Part shown: piece after piece, positions 25,473-34,471 of the stretch | How the letters are laid out: each line of letters opens with the position of its first letter | How positions within the stretch are numbered: position 1 is the stretch's first letter | Source: Sphingomonas sp. | Lineage (GTDB): Bacteria > Pseudomonadota > Alphaproteobacteria > Sphingomonadales > Sphingomonadaceae | Reading direction: 5' to 3' | Assembly: GCF_019635515.1 (NCBI RefSeq) | Contig: NZ_JAHBZI010000001.1 | Coordinates: 2,294,001-2,358,000, forward strand | DNA: 64,000 nucleotides | Position numbers and translations under genes: made by a program | The notes under the pieces: model-generated | What the model was told of the DNA's origin: nothing | What the model saw: the letters and a program-made list of their open reading frames with translations, nothing else | Databases searched by the model: none

Positions 25473-26972
25473 TTAGCTCCGCGGCGCCTGCCTCCGATAG
25501 CTCAGCGCCTCGGCTACGTGAATGCGCCCCACCCCTTCCGCCCCGGCCAGATCGGCGATCGTGCGCGCGACCCGCAGCATGCGAGTATAGCCCCGCGCGG
25601 ACAGGCGCATCGCCTCGGCCGCCTGGGCGAGCAGCTTGCGCCCGGCCTCGTCGGGCACCGGCAGTGCGTTGCCCTCGGCTTCGGCATTGGTGCGCACCGT
25701 CGTTCCCGTATAGCGTGCCTGCTGGATCGCTCGCGCTTCCGCGACGCGAGCGGCGACTTCGGCCGAGCCCTCGGCGGGCGGCGGCAACACCAGATCGGCG
25801 GCGGTTACCGGCTGAACCTCGACGTGCAGATCGATGCGATCGAGCAAGGGGCCGGAGACCTTGGCCTGATAATCCGCCGCGCAGCGCGGCGCCCGTGCGC
25901 ACGCCAGCGCCGGATCGCCGAGATGCCCGCATCGGCATGGGTTCATCGCCGCGACCAGCTGCACGCGGGCAGGAAAGGTCACATGGGCGTTGGCCCGCGC
26001 GACGCTGACCACGCCCGCCTCGAGTGGCTGGCGCAGCGAATCGAGCACCGCGCGCTGGAATTCGGGCAGCTCGTCGAGAAACAACACGCCGAGATGGGCG
26101 AGGCTGACCTCACCCGGCTTGACCTTCAGCCCGCCCCCGGTGAGCGCCGCCATCGATGCCGAATGATGCGGGCTGCGGAACGGCCGGGTCCGGGTCAGCC
26201 GCCCGCCCTGCAGCGTTCCCGCCACCGAAGCGACCATCGACACTTCCAGCGCCTCGGCCGAGTCCAGCGGCGGCAATATCCCCGGCAGGCACGAAGCGAG
26301 CAGCGATTTGCCCGCGCCCGGCGGCCCGCTCATCAGCAGGTTATGCCCGCCCGCAGCCGCGATCTCCAGAGCGCGCTTGGCGGTTTCCTGCCCCTTCACC
26401 TGGCGGAGATCGGGGCCGTGATCGGGCGCATCGGCCTCGCCCGGCGGCGGCGCGGCGATCAGCTGGTTGCCCTTGAAGTGGTTGAGCAGCGCGATCAGGT
26501 CGGGCGCGGGGATCACTTCGATCTGCCCCGCCCACGCCGCCTCGGGCCCCTGCGCGACAGGACAGACAAGCCCCTTGCCGATTTCCGACGCGTGCAACGC
26601 CGCCAGCAGCACGCCCGCGGACGGCGCGATCCGGCCGTCGAGCGCCAGCTCACCGACCACGACATAGCCGGCCAGCGTCTCGGCATCGACCACGCCCATC
26701 GCGCCGAGCAGCGCCAGCGCGATCGGCAGGTCGAAATGCGATCCCTCCTTGGGCAGGTCGGCGGGCGAGAGGTTGAGCACTATATGCTTGGGCGGCAGCG
26801 CCAGGCCTATCGCGGCCATCGCCGCGCGCACCCGCTCGCGGCTCTCCGCCACCGCCTTGTCGGGGAGCCCGACGACGACGAACTTGGGCAGTCCGGCGAC
26901 GAGGTTGCATTGCACCTCGACCGTACGGGCCTCCAGCCCCAGATACGCAACCGTCGATACGCTTGCGACCAA
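25473..26972 (-). CDS. comM: YifB/ComM family AAA+ ATPase
   Basis: 499 residues from TTG 26972, chosen because GGGGGAGG lies 5 nt upstream and the conserved N-terminus VSTVAYLGLEARTVEVQC follows directly; the frame opens at 27101. An N-terminal Lon-protease-like domain (VVVGLPDKAVAESRERV) is followed by a Mg-chelatase-type AAA+ domain with Walker A GPPGAGKS and a CRCG cysteine pair in the C-terminal part. ComM is a hexameric branch-migration helicase used in natural transformation. Its only local partner is the PrsW-like gene. Confidence 0.9.
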   Translation of the reverse strand: MVASVSTVAYLGLEARTVEVQCNLVAGLPKFVVVGLPDKAVAESRERVRAAMAAIGLALPPKHIVLNLSPADLPKEGSHFDLPIALALLGAMGVVDAETLAGYVVVGELALDGRIAPSAGVLLAALHASEIGKGLVCPVAQGPEAAWAGQIEVIPAPDLIALLNHFKGNQLIAAPPPGEADAPDHGPDLRQVKGQETAKRALEIAAAGGHNLLMSGPPGAGKSLLASCLPGILPPLDSAEALEVSMVASVAGTLQGGRLTRTRPFRSPHHSASMAALTGGGLKVKPGEVSLAHLGVLFLDELPEFQRAVLDSLRQPLEAGVVSVARANAHVTFPARVQLVAAMNPCRCGHLGDPALACARAPRCAADYQAKVSGPLLDRIDLHVEVQPVTAADLVLPPPAEGSAEVAARVAEARAIQQARYTGTTVRTNAEAEGNALPVPDEAGRKLLAQAAEAMRLSARGYTRMLRVARTIADLAGAEGVGRIHVAEALSYRRQAPRS

Positions 26973-27146
26973 GCCCGCCTCCCCCTCAGCGCGGCGAGCA
27001 TAAGCGCTTTCCTCCAATGCGGAACGGGATCGGACCGAAACGGAGGCAATGATCGCGACGGCACTCCACCCCCGCCCAAGCGTTGTCATGGAATGGAACA
27101 TTCAACTGTCTTGCATAAGCAACACGCAGTTCCCACCTCGCCGTCC

Positions 27147-27476
27147 ATGGAGAGGAAAGGACGCCGCAGCCCCGTGATCCGCATCACCCTGCTCGTCACC
27201 GGCGCGCTACTGATCCTCGTCACGCCGCTGGTCGGGATCCTCCCCGGCCCCGGCGGTATCTTCACCTTCGCGGCGGGGCTGGTGCTGGTCCTCCAGAACT
27301 CCACCTGGGCGCGCGGCCGGTTCGTCCGGCTCAAGCGCCGCTGGCCGCGATTCGGGCATTATGCCGATATGGCGCTGCGCCGCCGCAGCTTCCGCCAGCG
27401 CCAGAAACGCGACAGGGAAGCCGCCGAGGCCAGGGCCGAAGCCGCTTTGCTCGGTTTCCCGCAGGAGTCACGTTGA
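27147..27476 (+). CDS. Small PGPGW-type membrane protein
   Basis: 109 residues. A first hydrophobic helix (IRITLLVTGALLILVTPLVG) is followed by PGPGG and a second helix (IFTFAAGLVLVLQN), then a basic tail rich in Arg and Lys. This matches putative PGPGW transmembrane proteins of unknown role. The start is uncertain: ATG 27147 lacks a good RBS, and GTG 27174 follows AGGAAAGGA by about 12 nt. The stop overlaps the -35 of the rpmH promoter. Confidence 0.6.
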   Translation: MERKGRRSPVIRITLLVTGALLILVTPLVGILPGPGGIFTFAAGLVLVLQNSTWARGRFVRLKRRWPRFGHYADMALRRRSFRQRQKRDREAAEARAEAALLGFPQESR

Positions 27477-27501
27477 CTTCCTGCGGCGCTCCCCTTATGG
27501 G
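27473..27501 (+). promoter_or_regulatory. Candidate promoter of the rpmH-rnpA-yidD-yidC cluster
   Basis: TTGACT (27473-27478) and TATGGG (27496-27501) are separated by 17 bp. It is the only strong hexamer pair between the upstream gene and rpmH. Transcription would start near 27508, just upstream of the hairpin at 27514-27532. Confidence 0.5.
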
Positions 27502-27513
27502 CACCCGACCAGC

Positions 27514-27537
27514 GGCCGCCCCTGTGGTGGCCCTTTT
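27514..27537 (+). terminator. Terminator- or attenuator-like hairpin ahead of rpmH
   Basis: GGCCGCC (27514-27520) pairs with GGTGGCC (27526-27532), one G-U included, around loop CCTGT, followed by C and TTTT (27533-27537). It lies between the candidate promoter and rpmH. It either terminates transcription from the upstream small gene or acts as a leader attenuator for the ribosomal-protein cluster. Confidence 0.55.
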
Positions 27538-27556
27538 ACGTTCTAGATACTTGAGG

Positions 27557-28036
27557 ATGAGCGATGAAGCGGACCTTTCAGCCGAGCAATCTGGTGCGTG
27601 CGCGCCGGCACGGCTTCCGCTCGCGGATGGCGACGCCGGGCGGCCGCAAGGTGATTCGCGCCCGCCGCGCCCGCGGCCGCAACAAGCTGTCGGCGTAATC
27701 CCGGCACCTGTTGCGCGGCTTACGCAGCGCAAGGACTATCTCGCGGCGAACAGCGGAAAGCGAGCCCCCATGCCGGGTTTCGTATTGCTGGTCCGTGCGC
27801 GCAGCGATGCCGATCCGGCCATGCGGGTCGGCATTACCGTATCCAAAAAGGTCGGCAATGCCGTGATCCGCAACCGGATGAAGCGGCGCTTCCGCGCGCT
27901 TGTCCGCGAAGTGCTGCCCACCGAGGGGCTGGCCGGTGCGGATCATGTCCTGATCGGCCGCAATGCGGGGATCGAGCGCGACTATGCCGCGCTGAAGGCG
28001 GAACTGATCAAGGCCTTGGGGAAACTCAAGCGATGA
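27557..28036 (+). CDS. rnpA: RNase P protein component, start overlapping rpmH
   Basis: The conserved RnpA core begins at [16 protein letters not shown] (about residue 55) and contains the RNR signature [14 protein letters not shown]. It binds M1 RNA for tRNA 5' processing. Reading upstream in this frame there is no ATG, GTG, TTG or CTG until ATG 27557, 7 nt before the rpmH start, so the only canonical start gives 159 residues with an extension of about 50 residues encoded over rpmH in another frame. Initiation at a rare codon nearer the core cannot be excluded. It overlaps yidD by ATGA. Confidence 0.85.
   Translation: MSDEADLSAEQSGACAPARLPLADGDAGRPQGDSRPPRPRPQQAVGVIPAPVARLTQRKDYLAANSGKRAPMPGFVLLVRARSDADPAMRVGITVSKKVGNAVIRNRMKRRFRALVREVLPTEGLAGADHVLIGRNAGIERDYAALKAELIKALGKLKR
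27564..27698 (+). CDS. rpmH: 50S ribosomal protein L34
   Basis: 44 residues beginning [19 protein letters not shown] and ending in a basic KLSA tail, a textbook L34 length and sequence. TGAGG (27552-27556) lies 7 nt upstream and serves as Shine-Dalgarno. The whole gene is nested within the upstream part of the rnpA frame, shifted by one reading frame. Confidence 0.97.
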   Translation: MKRTFQPSNLVRARRHGFRSRMATPGGRKVIRARRARGRNKLSA

Positions 28037-28245
28037 TCGCCCGCCTCCTCATCCTCCTCGCCCGCGGCTGGCAGCTTGGCCCGTCGCTGATCCTGCCGCC
28101 CTCGTGCCGCTACACGCCGTCCTGTTCGGCCTATGCAATCACCGCCCTTCGCCGCTATGGGGCGCTCAAGGGCAGTTGGCTTGCCGGCAAGCGCATCCTT
28201 CGTTGCAATCCATGGGGCGGCTGCGGCCATGACCCAGTACCGTAA
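28033..28245 (+). CDS. yidD: Membrane protein insertion efficiency factor YidD
   Basis: 70 residues with the YidD signature PSCRYTPSCSAYAITALRRYG and the C-terminal RCNPWGGCGHDPVP. A small amphipathic protein on the inner membrane face that assists YidC/Sec insertion. Its ATG overlaps the rnpA stop, and yidC follows 18 nt later, the standard order. Confidence 0.95.
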   Translation: MIARLLILLARGWQLGPSLILPPSCRYTPSCSAYAITALRRYGALKGSWLAGKRILRCNPWGGCGHDPVP

Positions 28246-28263
28246 GAATTCCGGGGAACATCG

Positions 28264-29985
28264 GTGAAAGAAGACCAGAAGAACTTCCTGCTGTTCGCGG
28301 TGCTGGCCGCGCTGATCCTGTTCGGCTGGCCGACGATCGCGCATTGGGTGTTCCCGACGCAAAACCCCGCCCCCACCAAGATAGAGGGCGGCAAGACCAC
28401 CCCCGTTGCCGATCCCAAGGCATCCCCGGCCGCGGTGAGCCCCACGGCGATCCGCGACCGCGCCATCGTCCTCAAGGAAAGCCCGCGCATCCTCATCGAC
28501 ACGCCGTCGCTAAAGGGTTCGATCAACCTCAAGGGCGCACGGATCGACGATCTTGTCCTCGCCAAATATCCCGAGACGATCGCCAAGGGGTCTCCTGCGA
28601 TCCGCCTGCTCTCGCCCGGCGGTACCCAGGACGCCTATTTCGCCGGCTTCGGCTGGCGCGACGATGGTCTGAAGCCGCCGAGCCCCGACACGGTCTGGCA
28701 GGCAAGCGGGCCGGTTCTCGCGCCCGGCACCCCCGTCACCCTCTCGGCCGCCAACGGCCAGGGCCAGGTCTTCCGCATCGAACTGGCGGTCGACGAAAAA
28801 TACATGTTCACGGTGAAGCAGACCGTCGCCAACACCGGCACGGGCGTGGTCCCGGTCGCGCCTTACGGCCTGGTCTACCGCAGCGGCATCTTCAAGGAGC
28901 CGGACAGCTGGACGGTCCATGTCGGCCCGATGTCCGCGCATAATGGCGCCGCCAAATATGATCTCAACTTCAAGGATCTCGATGGCGAGAAGGCCAGCGA
29001 CTTCACCTCGAACGGCGCGTGGCTGGGCTTCACCGACAAATATTGGCTCACCGCGTTGATCCCCGATCAGGCGGCGGTGGTGGCCGGCAAGTTCCGTGGC
29101 GCCCCCAACGGCGCCTATCAGGCCGATTATGCCCGCAACGCCCAGCTGCTCCAGCCGGGGCAGAAGATTACACACACCAGCCGCTTCTTCGCCGGCGCCA
29201 AGGAAGCCGCGCTGCTCGATACCTATGAGGGTCAGGGCGTCACCCATTTCGGCAAGGCGATTGATTGGGGCTGGTTCGAGATCCTCGAAAAGCCGATCTT
29301 CTATTATCTCGACTGGCTGTTCCGGATGATCGGCAACTTCGGCGTCGCGATCATCTGCCTGACCTTCACGATCCGCGCGCTGATCTTCCCGATCGCCAAC
29401 AAGCAGTTCCAGTCGATGGCCAATATGCGCGCCATCCAGCCCAAGATGAAGGCGCTGCAGGAACGCTACAAGGACGACAAGCAGCGCCAGCAGCAGGAGA
29501 TCATGAAGCTGTACAAGGAGGAGAAGGTCAATCCGCTCGCGGGCTGCCTGCCGCTCATCCTCCAGATTCCGATCATGTATTCGCTGTACAAGGTGCTGCT
29601 GCTCACGATCGAGATGCGCCACCAGCCGTTCGTGCTGTGGATCAAGGATCTCTCGGCGCCCGATCCGCTGACCCCGCTCAACCTGTTCGGGCTGCTCGAT
29701 TTCACCCCGCCGCACTTCATCGCGATCGGCGTGATCCCGATCCTGCTCGGCGTGTCGATGTACTATCAGATCAAGCTGAACCCGGCGCCGATGGACGAGA
29801 TGCAGAAGCAGATCTTCGCGATCATGCCGTGGATGCTGATGTTCGTGATGGCCCCGTTCGCGGTCGGTCTCCAGGTCTACTGGATCACCTCGAACTGCAT
29901 CACCATCGCCCAGCAGCGCTGGCTCTATTCGCGCCATCCCGCGCTCAAGGAGCCCCTGCCCAAGAAGGATGCCGGAGTTAAGTGA
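28264..29985 (+). CDS. yidC: Membrane protein insertase YidC
   Basis: 573 residues from GTG 28264. An N-terminal helix ([15 protein letters not shown]), a large periplasmic beta domain (roughly residues 60-340), then the conserved five-helix insertase core beginning [23 protein letters not shown]. YidC inserts and folds inner-membrane proteins alone or with SecYEG. The gene ends with GTGA overlap into engB. Confidence 0.96.
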   Translation: MKEDQKNFLLFAVLAALILFGWPTIAHWVFPTQNPAPTKIEGGKTTPVADPKASPAAVSPTAIRDRAIVLKESPRILIDTPSLKGSINLKGARIDDLVLAKYPETIAKGSPAIRLLSPGGTQDAYFAGFGWRDDGLKPPSPDTVWQASGPVLAPGTPVTLSAANGQGQVFRIELAVDEKYMFTVKQTVANTGTGVVPVAPYGLVYRSGIFKEPDSWTVHVGPMSAHNGAAKYDLNFKDLDGEKASDFTSNGAWLGFTDKYWLTALIPDQAAVVAGKFRGAPNGAYQADYARNAQLLQPGQKITHTSRFFAGAKEAALLDTYEGQGVTHFGKAIDWGWFEILEKPIFYYLDWLFRMIGNFGVAIICLTFTIRALIFPIANKQFQSMANMRAIQPKMKALQERYKDDKQRQQQEIMKLYKEEKVNPLAGCLPLILQIPIMYSLYKVLLLTIEMRHQPFVLWIKDLSAPDPLTPLNLFGLLDFTPPHFIAIGVIPILLGVSMYYQIKLNPAPMDEMQKQIFAIMPWMLMFVMAPFAVGLQVYWITSNCITIAQQRWLYSRHPALKEPLPKKDAGVK

Positions 29986-30623
29986 CCGAGGCTTTCGAAC
30001 CGGAAGCGATCGAAACCGCGCGCAAGGCGTTTGCGGGGCCGGTCGCCTTCCTCAAGTCCGCGCCCGCGCTCGAACACCTGCCCTCGCCGGTGGTGAACGA
30101 GGTCGCGTTCGCGGGCCGTTCGAACGTCGGCAAGTCGTCGCTGCTCAACGCGCTGACCAACCGCAACGGCTTGGCGCGCACGTCGAACACCCCAGGGCGG
30201 ACGCAGGAGCTCAACTTCTTCGATGTCGGCGATCCGCTGCAATTCCGGCTGGTCGACATGCCGGGCTATGGCTTCGCCAAGGCGCCCAAGGACATGGTCC
30301 GAAAGTGGCGCTATCTGGTGAACGACTATCTGCGCGGGCGGCAGGCGCTGAAGCGCGCCCTGGTCCTCATCGACGCCCGCCACGGCATCAAGGATGTCGA
30401 TCGCGAGATCCTCGAAATGCTCGACAGCGCCGCGGTCAGCTACCGGATCATCCTGACCAAGGCCGACAAGATCAAGGCGAGCGAGCTGGCGGAAGTCACC
30501 GCGCGCACCGCCGAGGAAGCCCGCAAGCGCGCCGCCGCGCACCCCGACATCATCCAGACCTCGAGCGAAAAGGGCCTGGGCATTCCCGAACTGCGCGCTG
30601 CGGTACTAGAAGCGATCGGCTGA
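29982..30623 (+). CDS. engB: Ribosome biogenesis GTPase EngB (YihA/YsxC)
   Basis: 213 residues from GTG 29982, overlapping the yidC stop. GTPase motifs: G1 GRSNVGKSS (near residue 45), G2/G3 TPGRTQ and DMPGYG, G4 TKADK. EngB takes part in late 50S assembly. The position after yidC is typical of alphaproteobacteria. Confidence 0.95.
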   Translation: MTEAFEPEAIETARKAFAGPVAFLKSAPALEHLPSPVVNEVAFAGRSNVGKSSLLNALTNRNGLARTSNTPGRTQELNFFDVGDPLQFRLVDMPGYGFAKAPKDMVRKWRYLVNDYLRGRQALKRALVLIDARHGIKDVDREILEMLDSAAVSYRIILTKADKIKASELAEVTARTAEEARKRAAAHPDIIQTSSEKGLGIPELRAAVLEAIG

Positions 30624-30961
30624 TGGACGAGACATTGCTGTTCGCCTGCGGGACGCTGACGCTCGAAAAGGTCCATGTGGCTCTGTTCGGACGTGTTCTA
30701 CCCTATGACGAAGACGCGCTGCCAGGCTACACCAAGCGTACCGTCGTGCTCGACGATCCCGAGATTCTGTCGACCACCGGCACCGGCACCCATCTGTCGA
30801 TGGTGCCGTGCGACACGCCGGGCGCTTCGGTGCCCGGTCGGGCGATGCGGCTGACCGAAGCCGAGCTGGCGCGGATGGACCCTCACCAGAACGCGCATCA
30901 CCGCCGCACCCGCGTCACCCTCGCCTCGGGCCGCGAAGCCTGGGCCTATCTCGGCGGCTGA
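30623..30961 (+). CDS. Gamma-glutamylcyclotransferase-like (AIG2/GGCT) protein
   Basis: 112 residues, ATG overlapping the engB stop as TGATG. The start LLFACGTLTLEKVHVALFGR matches the GGCT/AIG2 fold, in which YGTLR-like sequence near the N-terminus forms the glutamyl-binding loop; here FACGTL. A later LTEAELARMDPHQNAHHRR segment carries the acidic residue usually involved in catalysis. Substrate not known; possibly glutathione-related peptides. It ends the yidC-engB transcription unit. Confidence 0.72.
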   Translation: MDETLLFACGTLTLEKVHVALFGRVLPYDEDALPGYTKRTVVLDDPEILSTTGTGTHLSMVPCDTPGASVPGRAMRLTEAELARMDPHQNAHHRRTRVTLASGREAWAYLGG

Positions 30962-31015
30962 CGGTTTGACCACCGCCGCGCGCCCGTTAGGATGCGCGCA
31001 AATAGGGGGAAACCA

Positions 31016-31450
31016 ATGAAATCTCGTGCCGCTTCGATCGCGCTTGCCATGCTGCTGCCCGGCCAGGCCATCGCCGCGCCACTCTGCGCGACGCTCAAGG
31101 AAGTGCTGCCGATCGCGAAGCAGGACCGCCAGATGATGGTGCTGCGCTCCGGCCCTGAGCTTGAATTCGGCGAGCGGCTGGCGACCAGGCAGGTCGATGG
31201 CTTTCGCTGTGTGATCAGCCCCGACGAGCCGAACGGCCGCACCTATTTCAACTGCACCGCGAGCGATGACGCGATCGCCAAACCGACGATCGCCGCGATC
31301 GGCCAATGCTTCGGCATCGAGCCGCAGCTCGAAACAAAGTCCTACGCGACCACCAACACGTTTCATTTGCAGTCCACGCCGCATATCTGGATCGCGACCA
31401 ACGAGTTCACTTCGGGCCGCTTTTCCTTCTCGCTCATCACCCGCGGCTAG
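31016..31450 (+). CDS. Small secreted protein of unknown function
   Basis: 144 residues from ATG 31016, with AGGGGGA 8 nt upstream. The N-terminus is a Sec signal (MLLPGQAIAAP). Mature part about 124 residues with four cysteines (LCATL, FRCVI, FNCTA, GQCFG) that may form two disulfides. No recognisable domain. It stands alone between engB's operon and a convergent gene. Confidence 0.7.
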   Translation: MKSRAASIALAMLLPGQAIAAPLCATLKEVLPIAKQDRQMMVLRSGPELEFGERLATRQVDGFRCVISPDEPNGRTYFNCTASDDAIAKPTIAAIGQCFGIEPQLETKSYATTNTFHLQSTPHIWIATNEFTSGRFSFSLITRG

Positions 31451-31465
31451 CCGGGCCGCACCCGG

Positions 31466-32257
31466 TCAGCTCAGCAGCGTCTTGCGGTGGATGGCGCCGT
31501 CGGGCGCATGGCCCTCCAGCTTGATGAATTGCTGGGTGCGCTTGGCGTACCAGAAGCGGGTGGGCTTGCCGCCGCTGTTATAGTCGCACTCGACGATCCA
31601 GCAGTCGATCGCGCGGCCATCGGGACCCGGCAGCCTCTCGTCGCCCGCGACCGTCCACAGATAGCGCCCGGGCTTGGGTGCGCCGGGGTGATAGAAGGGA
31701 ATCGACACCGCATAGCCGGCCGCCAGCGGCAGTGTCCCCAGCATCTCCATGTCGGTTTCGAAGTTGAACATCGGCTCGTCGAACGAAACCGTGAAGTCGG
31801 CGCGGCTGTTGTCCGCCACGCCCGGCATGGCGGTGATCCGCGCCGGCTCGAACAGGAACCCTTCCACCGTCCGCTTGTCGTCTACGGTCGAAATGCGGAG
31901 ATGCGTCGAAGGACGCCACGTTCCCGGCTCGAACAACGAATCGCGCGTGACCAGGCTCGGCTTGGCCCCGGTCCCGTCCCAGCGCTGGAGGATGCGCATC
32001 TTCGCCACGCCGTCGACGGTCTCGAAGCGAACCTCGCGGCGCCAGATATCGGTGGCGATATGCGCCCCGTCCTTCTCGCGCGACCGCAGATAGCTATGCG
32101 CACCCGGCTTGAGCAGATCGAAGCGCGCCAGCCGGTCACCGACCTTTAACGTCGCAGGCGCGGCTTTGGCCCGCGCTGCGGCTGGCGCGGCCTTCGCCAT
32201 CGCCGCCACCGGCGCCATCGCCGCCGCCCCGAGCACGCTTCGCCTGCTGACCTTCAT
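31466..32257 (-). CDS. Exported protein of unknown function (Tat-like signal)
   Basis: 263 residues from ATG 32257, with GGAGGG upstream. MKVSRRSVLGAAAM is a twin-arginine-type signal, followed by an Ala-rich cleavage region. The mature part is a beta-rich protein (TDIWRREVRFETVDGVAKMR, then FSFDEPMF-type strands) resembling DUF3108-like periplasmic proteins, though I am not certain. The longer upstream frame is not conserved-looking. Confidence 0.65.
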   Translation of the reverse strand: MKVSRRSVLGAAAMAPVAAMAKAAPAAARAKAAPATLKVGDRLARFDLLKPGAHSYLRSREKDGAHIATDIWRREVRFETVDGVAKMRILQRWDGTGAKPSLVTRDSLFEPGTWRPSTHLRISTVDDKRTVEGFLFEPARITAMPGVADNSRADFTVSFDEPMFNFETDMEMLGTLPLAAGYAVSIPFYHPGAPKPGRYLWTVAGDERLPGPDGRAIDCWIVECDYNSGGKPTRFWYAKRTQQFIKLEGHAPDGAIHRKTLLS

Positions 32258-32363
32258 ACCATCCCTCCAAAGTGCTATATCGGCATAACACACATGCGGC
32301 CGCCCGCAAGCCGCTTTGACGCGGCGCGCCTTCGCCTTCATGCTTGTTGCATTGGAGGGGGCA

Positions 32364-33473
32364 ATGAACGCTACCAACGGCACGCCGGCACCGCGCCTTG
32401 AGGGCCTCGACATTTTTCGCGGCATCACCGTCGCGATGATGATCCTGGTCAACACTCCCGGCTCGGACCGGATCTGGTGGCCGCTCGATCATGCCGAATG
32501 GCATGGCTTCACCCCCACCGACCTCATCTTCCCCGCCTTTCTCTGCGCGATGGGCGTGGCGCTCGGCCTCAGCTTCCCGCGCAAGGTCGATGCGGCGTTG
32601 TGGAAGCGCGTCGCCTGGCGCACCTTCGCGCTGATCGCGATCGGCTGGGCGTGGCAATTGCTGGTCCGCCCCGATCTCGCCAATCTCCGCTTCTTCGGCG
32701 TCTTCCCCCGCCTCGGCCTGTGCTACGGCCTGACCGCCACCATCGCGATCCTCACCGCGCGCCGCGATGCCGGGGGCCGGGCGCACCTGCGCTGGCAGGC
32801 GTTAGCGGGAGCGGCCGCCGCCACACTGCTTTTCTACTGGACGGCAATGGCGCTAGGCGGCGACTTCACCCCCGAAGGCAATCTTGCCGGCTGGGTCGAT
32901 CGCACCCTGGTCGGCACCCAGCATATCTGGCGCCACGGCAAGGATGCCGCGGGCAATATCGTCTACGATCCCGAAGGGCTGTTCTCGACCATCCCCGCCC
33001 TCGCCAACGTGTTGCTCGGCATCCTCGCGGCGATGGCGTGGAAACGCGATCCCGAGCGGGCGCTGCGCTGGATCGCAGTCGCCGGTATTGCTCTGATCGC
33101 GATCGGCCTCGCGATGGCGCCCTGGTTCCCGATCAACAAGAAACTGTGGACCTCCAGCTTCGCGCTGCTCACCTCAGGCCTGTCGGGGCTGCTGCTGGTC
33201 ATCTCGGTTCTCGCCGTCCGTGCCCCCGCGATCCGCACCGCACTCGCCCCGTTCCGCGTCTTCGGCATGAACGCGATCCTTGGCTACATCCTTTCGCTGC
33301 TGATCGGGCTGGCGGGAATGCGGCTCGGTTTCCAGGCATGGGGCTTCTCCCGCCTGCAGGGGTGGGTAGGCGATCCATGGCTCGCCTCTTTTCTCTATGC
33401 CCTCGCGATCACGATGATCGTCCTCGCGATCTTGCTCCCTTTGCATCGCCGGGGCATCCACCTCCGTCTCTGA
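32364..33473 (+). CDS. HGSNAT/NagX-like membrane acyltransferase
   Basis: 369 residues from ATG 32364 after GGAGGGGG. It begins RLEGLDIFRGITVAMMILVN, the hallmark start of the DUF5009/NagX and heparan-alpha-glucosaminide N-acetyltransferase family, with about 10 membrane helices. NagX-type proteins are inner-membrane acetyltransferases thought to acetylate amino sugars. There is no GlcNAc catabolic gene nearby, so the substrate is open. Confidence 0.78.
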   Translation: MNATNGTPAPRLEGLDIFRGITVAMMILVNTPGSDRIWWPLDHAEWHGFTPTDLIFPAFLCAMGVALGLSFPRKVDAALWKRVAWRTFALIAIGWAWQLLVRPDLANLRFFGVFPRLGLCYGLTATIAILTARRDAGGRAHLRWQALAGAAAATLLFYWTAMALGGDFTPEGNLAGWVDRTLVGTQHIWRHGKDAAGNIVYDPEGLFSTIPALANVLLGILAAMAWKRDPERALRWIAVAGIALIAIGLAMAPWFPINKKLWTSSFALLTSGLSGLLLVISVLAVRAPAIRTALAPFRVFGMNAILGYILSLLIGLAGMRLGFQAWGFSRLQGWVGDPWLASFLYALAITMIVLAILLPLHRRGIHLRL

Positions 33474-33489
33474 ACCGCCCGTCATCCTC

Positions 33490-33518
33490 TTGACGTCCGG
33501 ACGAAAGATCGTTTCTTA
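33490..33518 (+). promoter_or_regulatory. Candidate promoter
   Basis: TTGACG (33490-33495) and TTCTTA (33513-33518) at 17 bp, 34 bp upstream of the next start. Hexamer match only. Confidence 0.35.
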
Positions 33519-33552
33519 TCCGTGACGGGTCGCACCAAAACTGGAGAGAGTT

Positions 33553-34416
33553 ATGCCCCGGCGCCTCGTGATCGCCGCCACCGCGCTTGCCGCTTTGCCA
33601 TTTCCCGCGGCGGCCCAGAATTACGGCATGAAGGAACGCGTGATCCTGGGCACGATGAACATCTGCTGGGACGCGGAACGCGGCGGCAATCTGGGCAAGC
33701 TCACCTATGAGGCCGGCTTCGATCCCACGCCCCAGGCGCAGCGCCCGCTTTACTATCGCGACGTGGAGGGCACTGTGGTGTTCCTGAGCGCCGATTTCGG
33801 ACCCGGGGACGATGGCCTGCCCGAACCCGCCTGCCGCATCACCGCGCTCAAGCCCCAGGTCGGCGCGCAATGGACCCCGCGCGGCGCCATCCTGCCCGAT
33901 TTCAACGCGCTGCTCGATCGCCTGATCTCCGGCGCGGCGACGATGGAGAGCGGCTACCGGGTCGTCTATCGCGGCCAACCCAATCCCCGCCGTCCCGGCA
34001 CGCGCCACACCTTGCTGCGGATGGATGAAGGCCCCCGTGCCCGTCTCATCTATGTCGAGGAGGCACCCACCCATTACGAATTCCTCTATGTGCGCGGCAG
34101 CCGCAAGGTCGTGTTCGATCCCAGCACGCTGGAGATCGGCACGCTTCCCGCCGGGCGCACCGGGATGCAGGCCTTCGTCACCGACCGTTACGAAATCGCG
34201 TTCTGCAACCTGAATCCCCATGCATGCGAAACGCCCGAGCAGCGCCGCAGCCGTGAGCAGATGGCGCGCAACGCGACCCAGGCGAGACCACCCATCGCCA
34301 TCCCCTTTTCCGGCATCGGATCGACGGGCGGCGGCGACAATCGCAGCAATGAGCAGAAGCTGAGGGACAAGGCGTGGTGGGAGAATTACCATCGCTGCGG
34401 CCGGGGCAAATGCTGA
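33553..34416 (+). CDS. Periplasmic protein of unknown function
   Basis: 287 residues with a signal peptide ending AAAQN. The mature part has conserved-looking cysteines (NICWDAE, PACRIT, AFCNLNPHAC, HRCGRGKC) and a low-complexity region before the C-terminus. I do not recognise the domain. Start ATG 33553 has GGAGAG upstream. A likely promoter lies at 33490-33518. Confidence 0.65.
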   Translation: MPRRLVIAATALAALPFPAAAQNYGMKERVILGTMNICWDAERGGNLGKLTYEAGFDPTPQAQRPLYYRDVEGTVVFLSADFGPGDDGLPEPACRITALKPQVGAQWTPRGAILPDFNALLDRLISGAATMESGYRVVYRGQPNPRRPGTRHTLLRMDEGPRARLIYVEEAPTHYEFLYVRGSRKVVFDPSTLEIGTLPAGRTGMQAFVTDRYEIAFCNLNPHACETPEQRRSREQMARNATQARPPIAIPFSGIGSTGGGDNRSNEQKLRDKAWWENYHRCGRGKC

Positions 34417-34471
34417 GCCGCAACGGGCGCCCGCCGTTGCCCCTCCCGGCCCGCCTCGCTATCCCCTCCCC

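Noticed and set aside
25518..27146. Long plus-strand frame upstream of the PGPGW protein
   Set aside because: It is antisense to comM and only the last 109 codons have membrane-protein character and sit outside comM, so the start was moved to 27147.
28510..29937. 475-codon frame antisense to yidC
   Set aside because: Shadow of a conserved essential gene; no domain and composition dominated by Arg, Glu, Asp.
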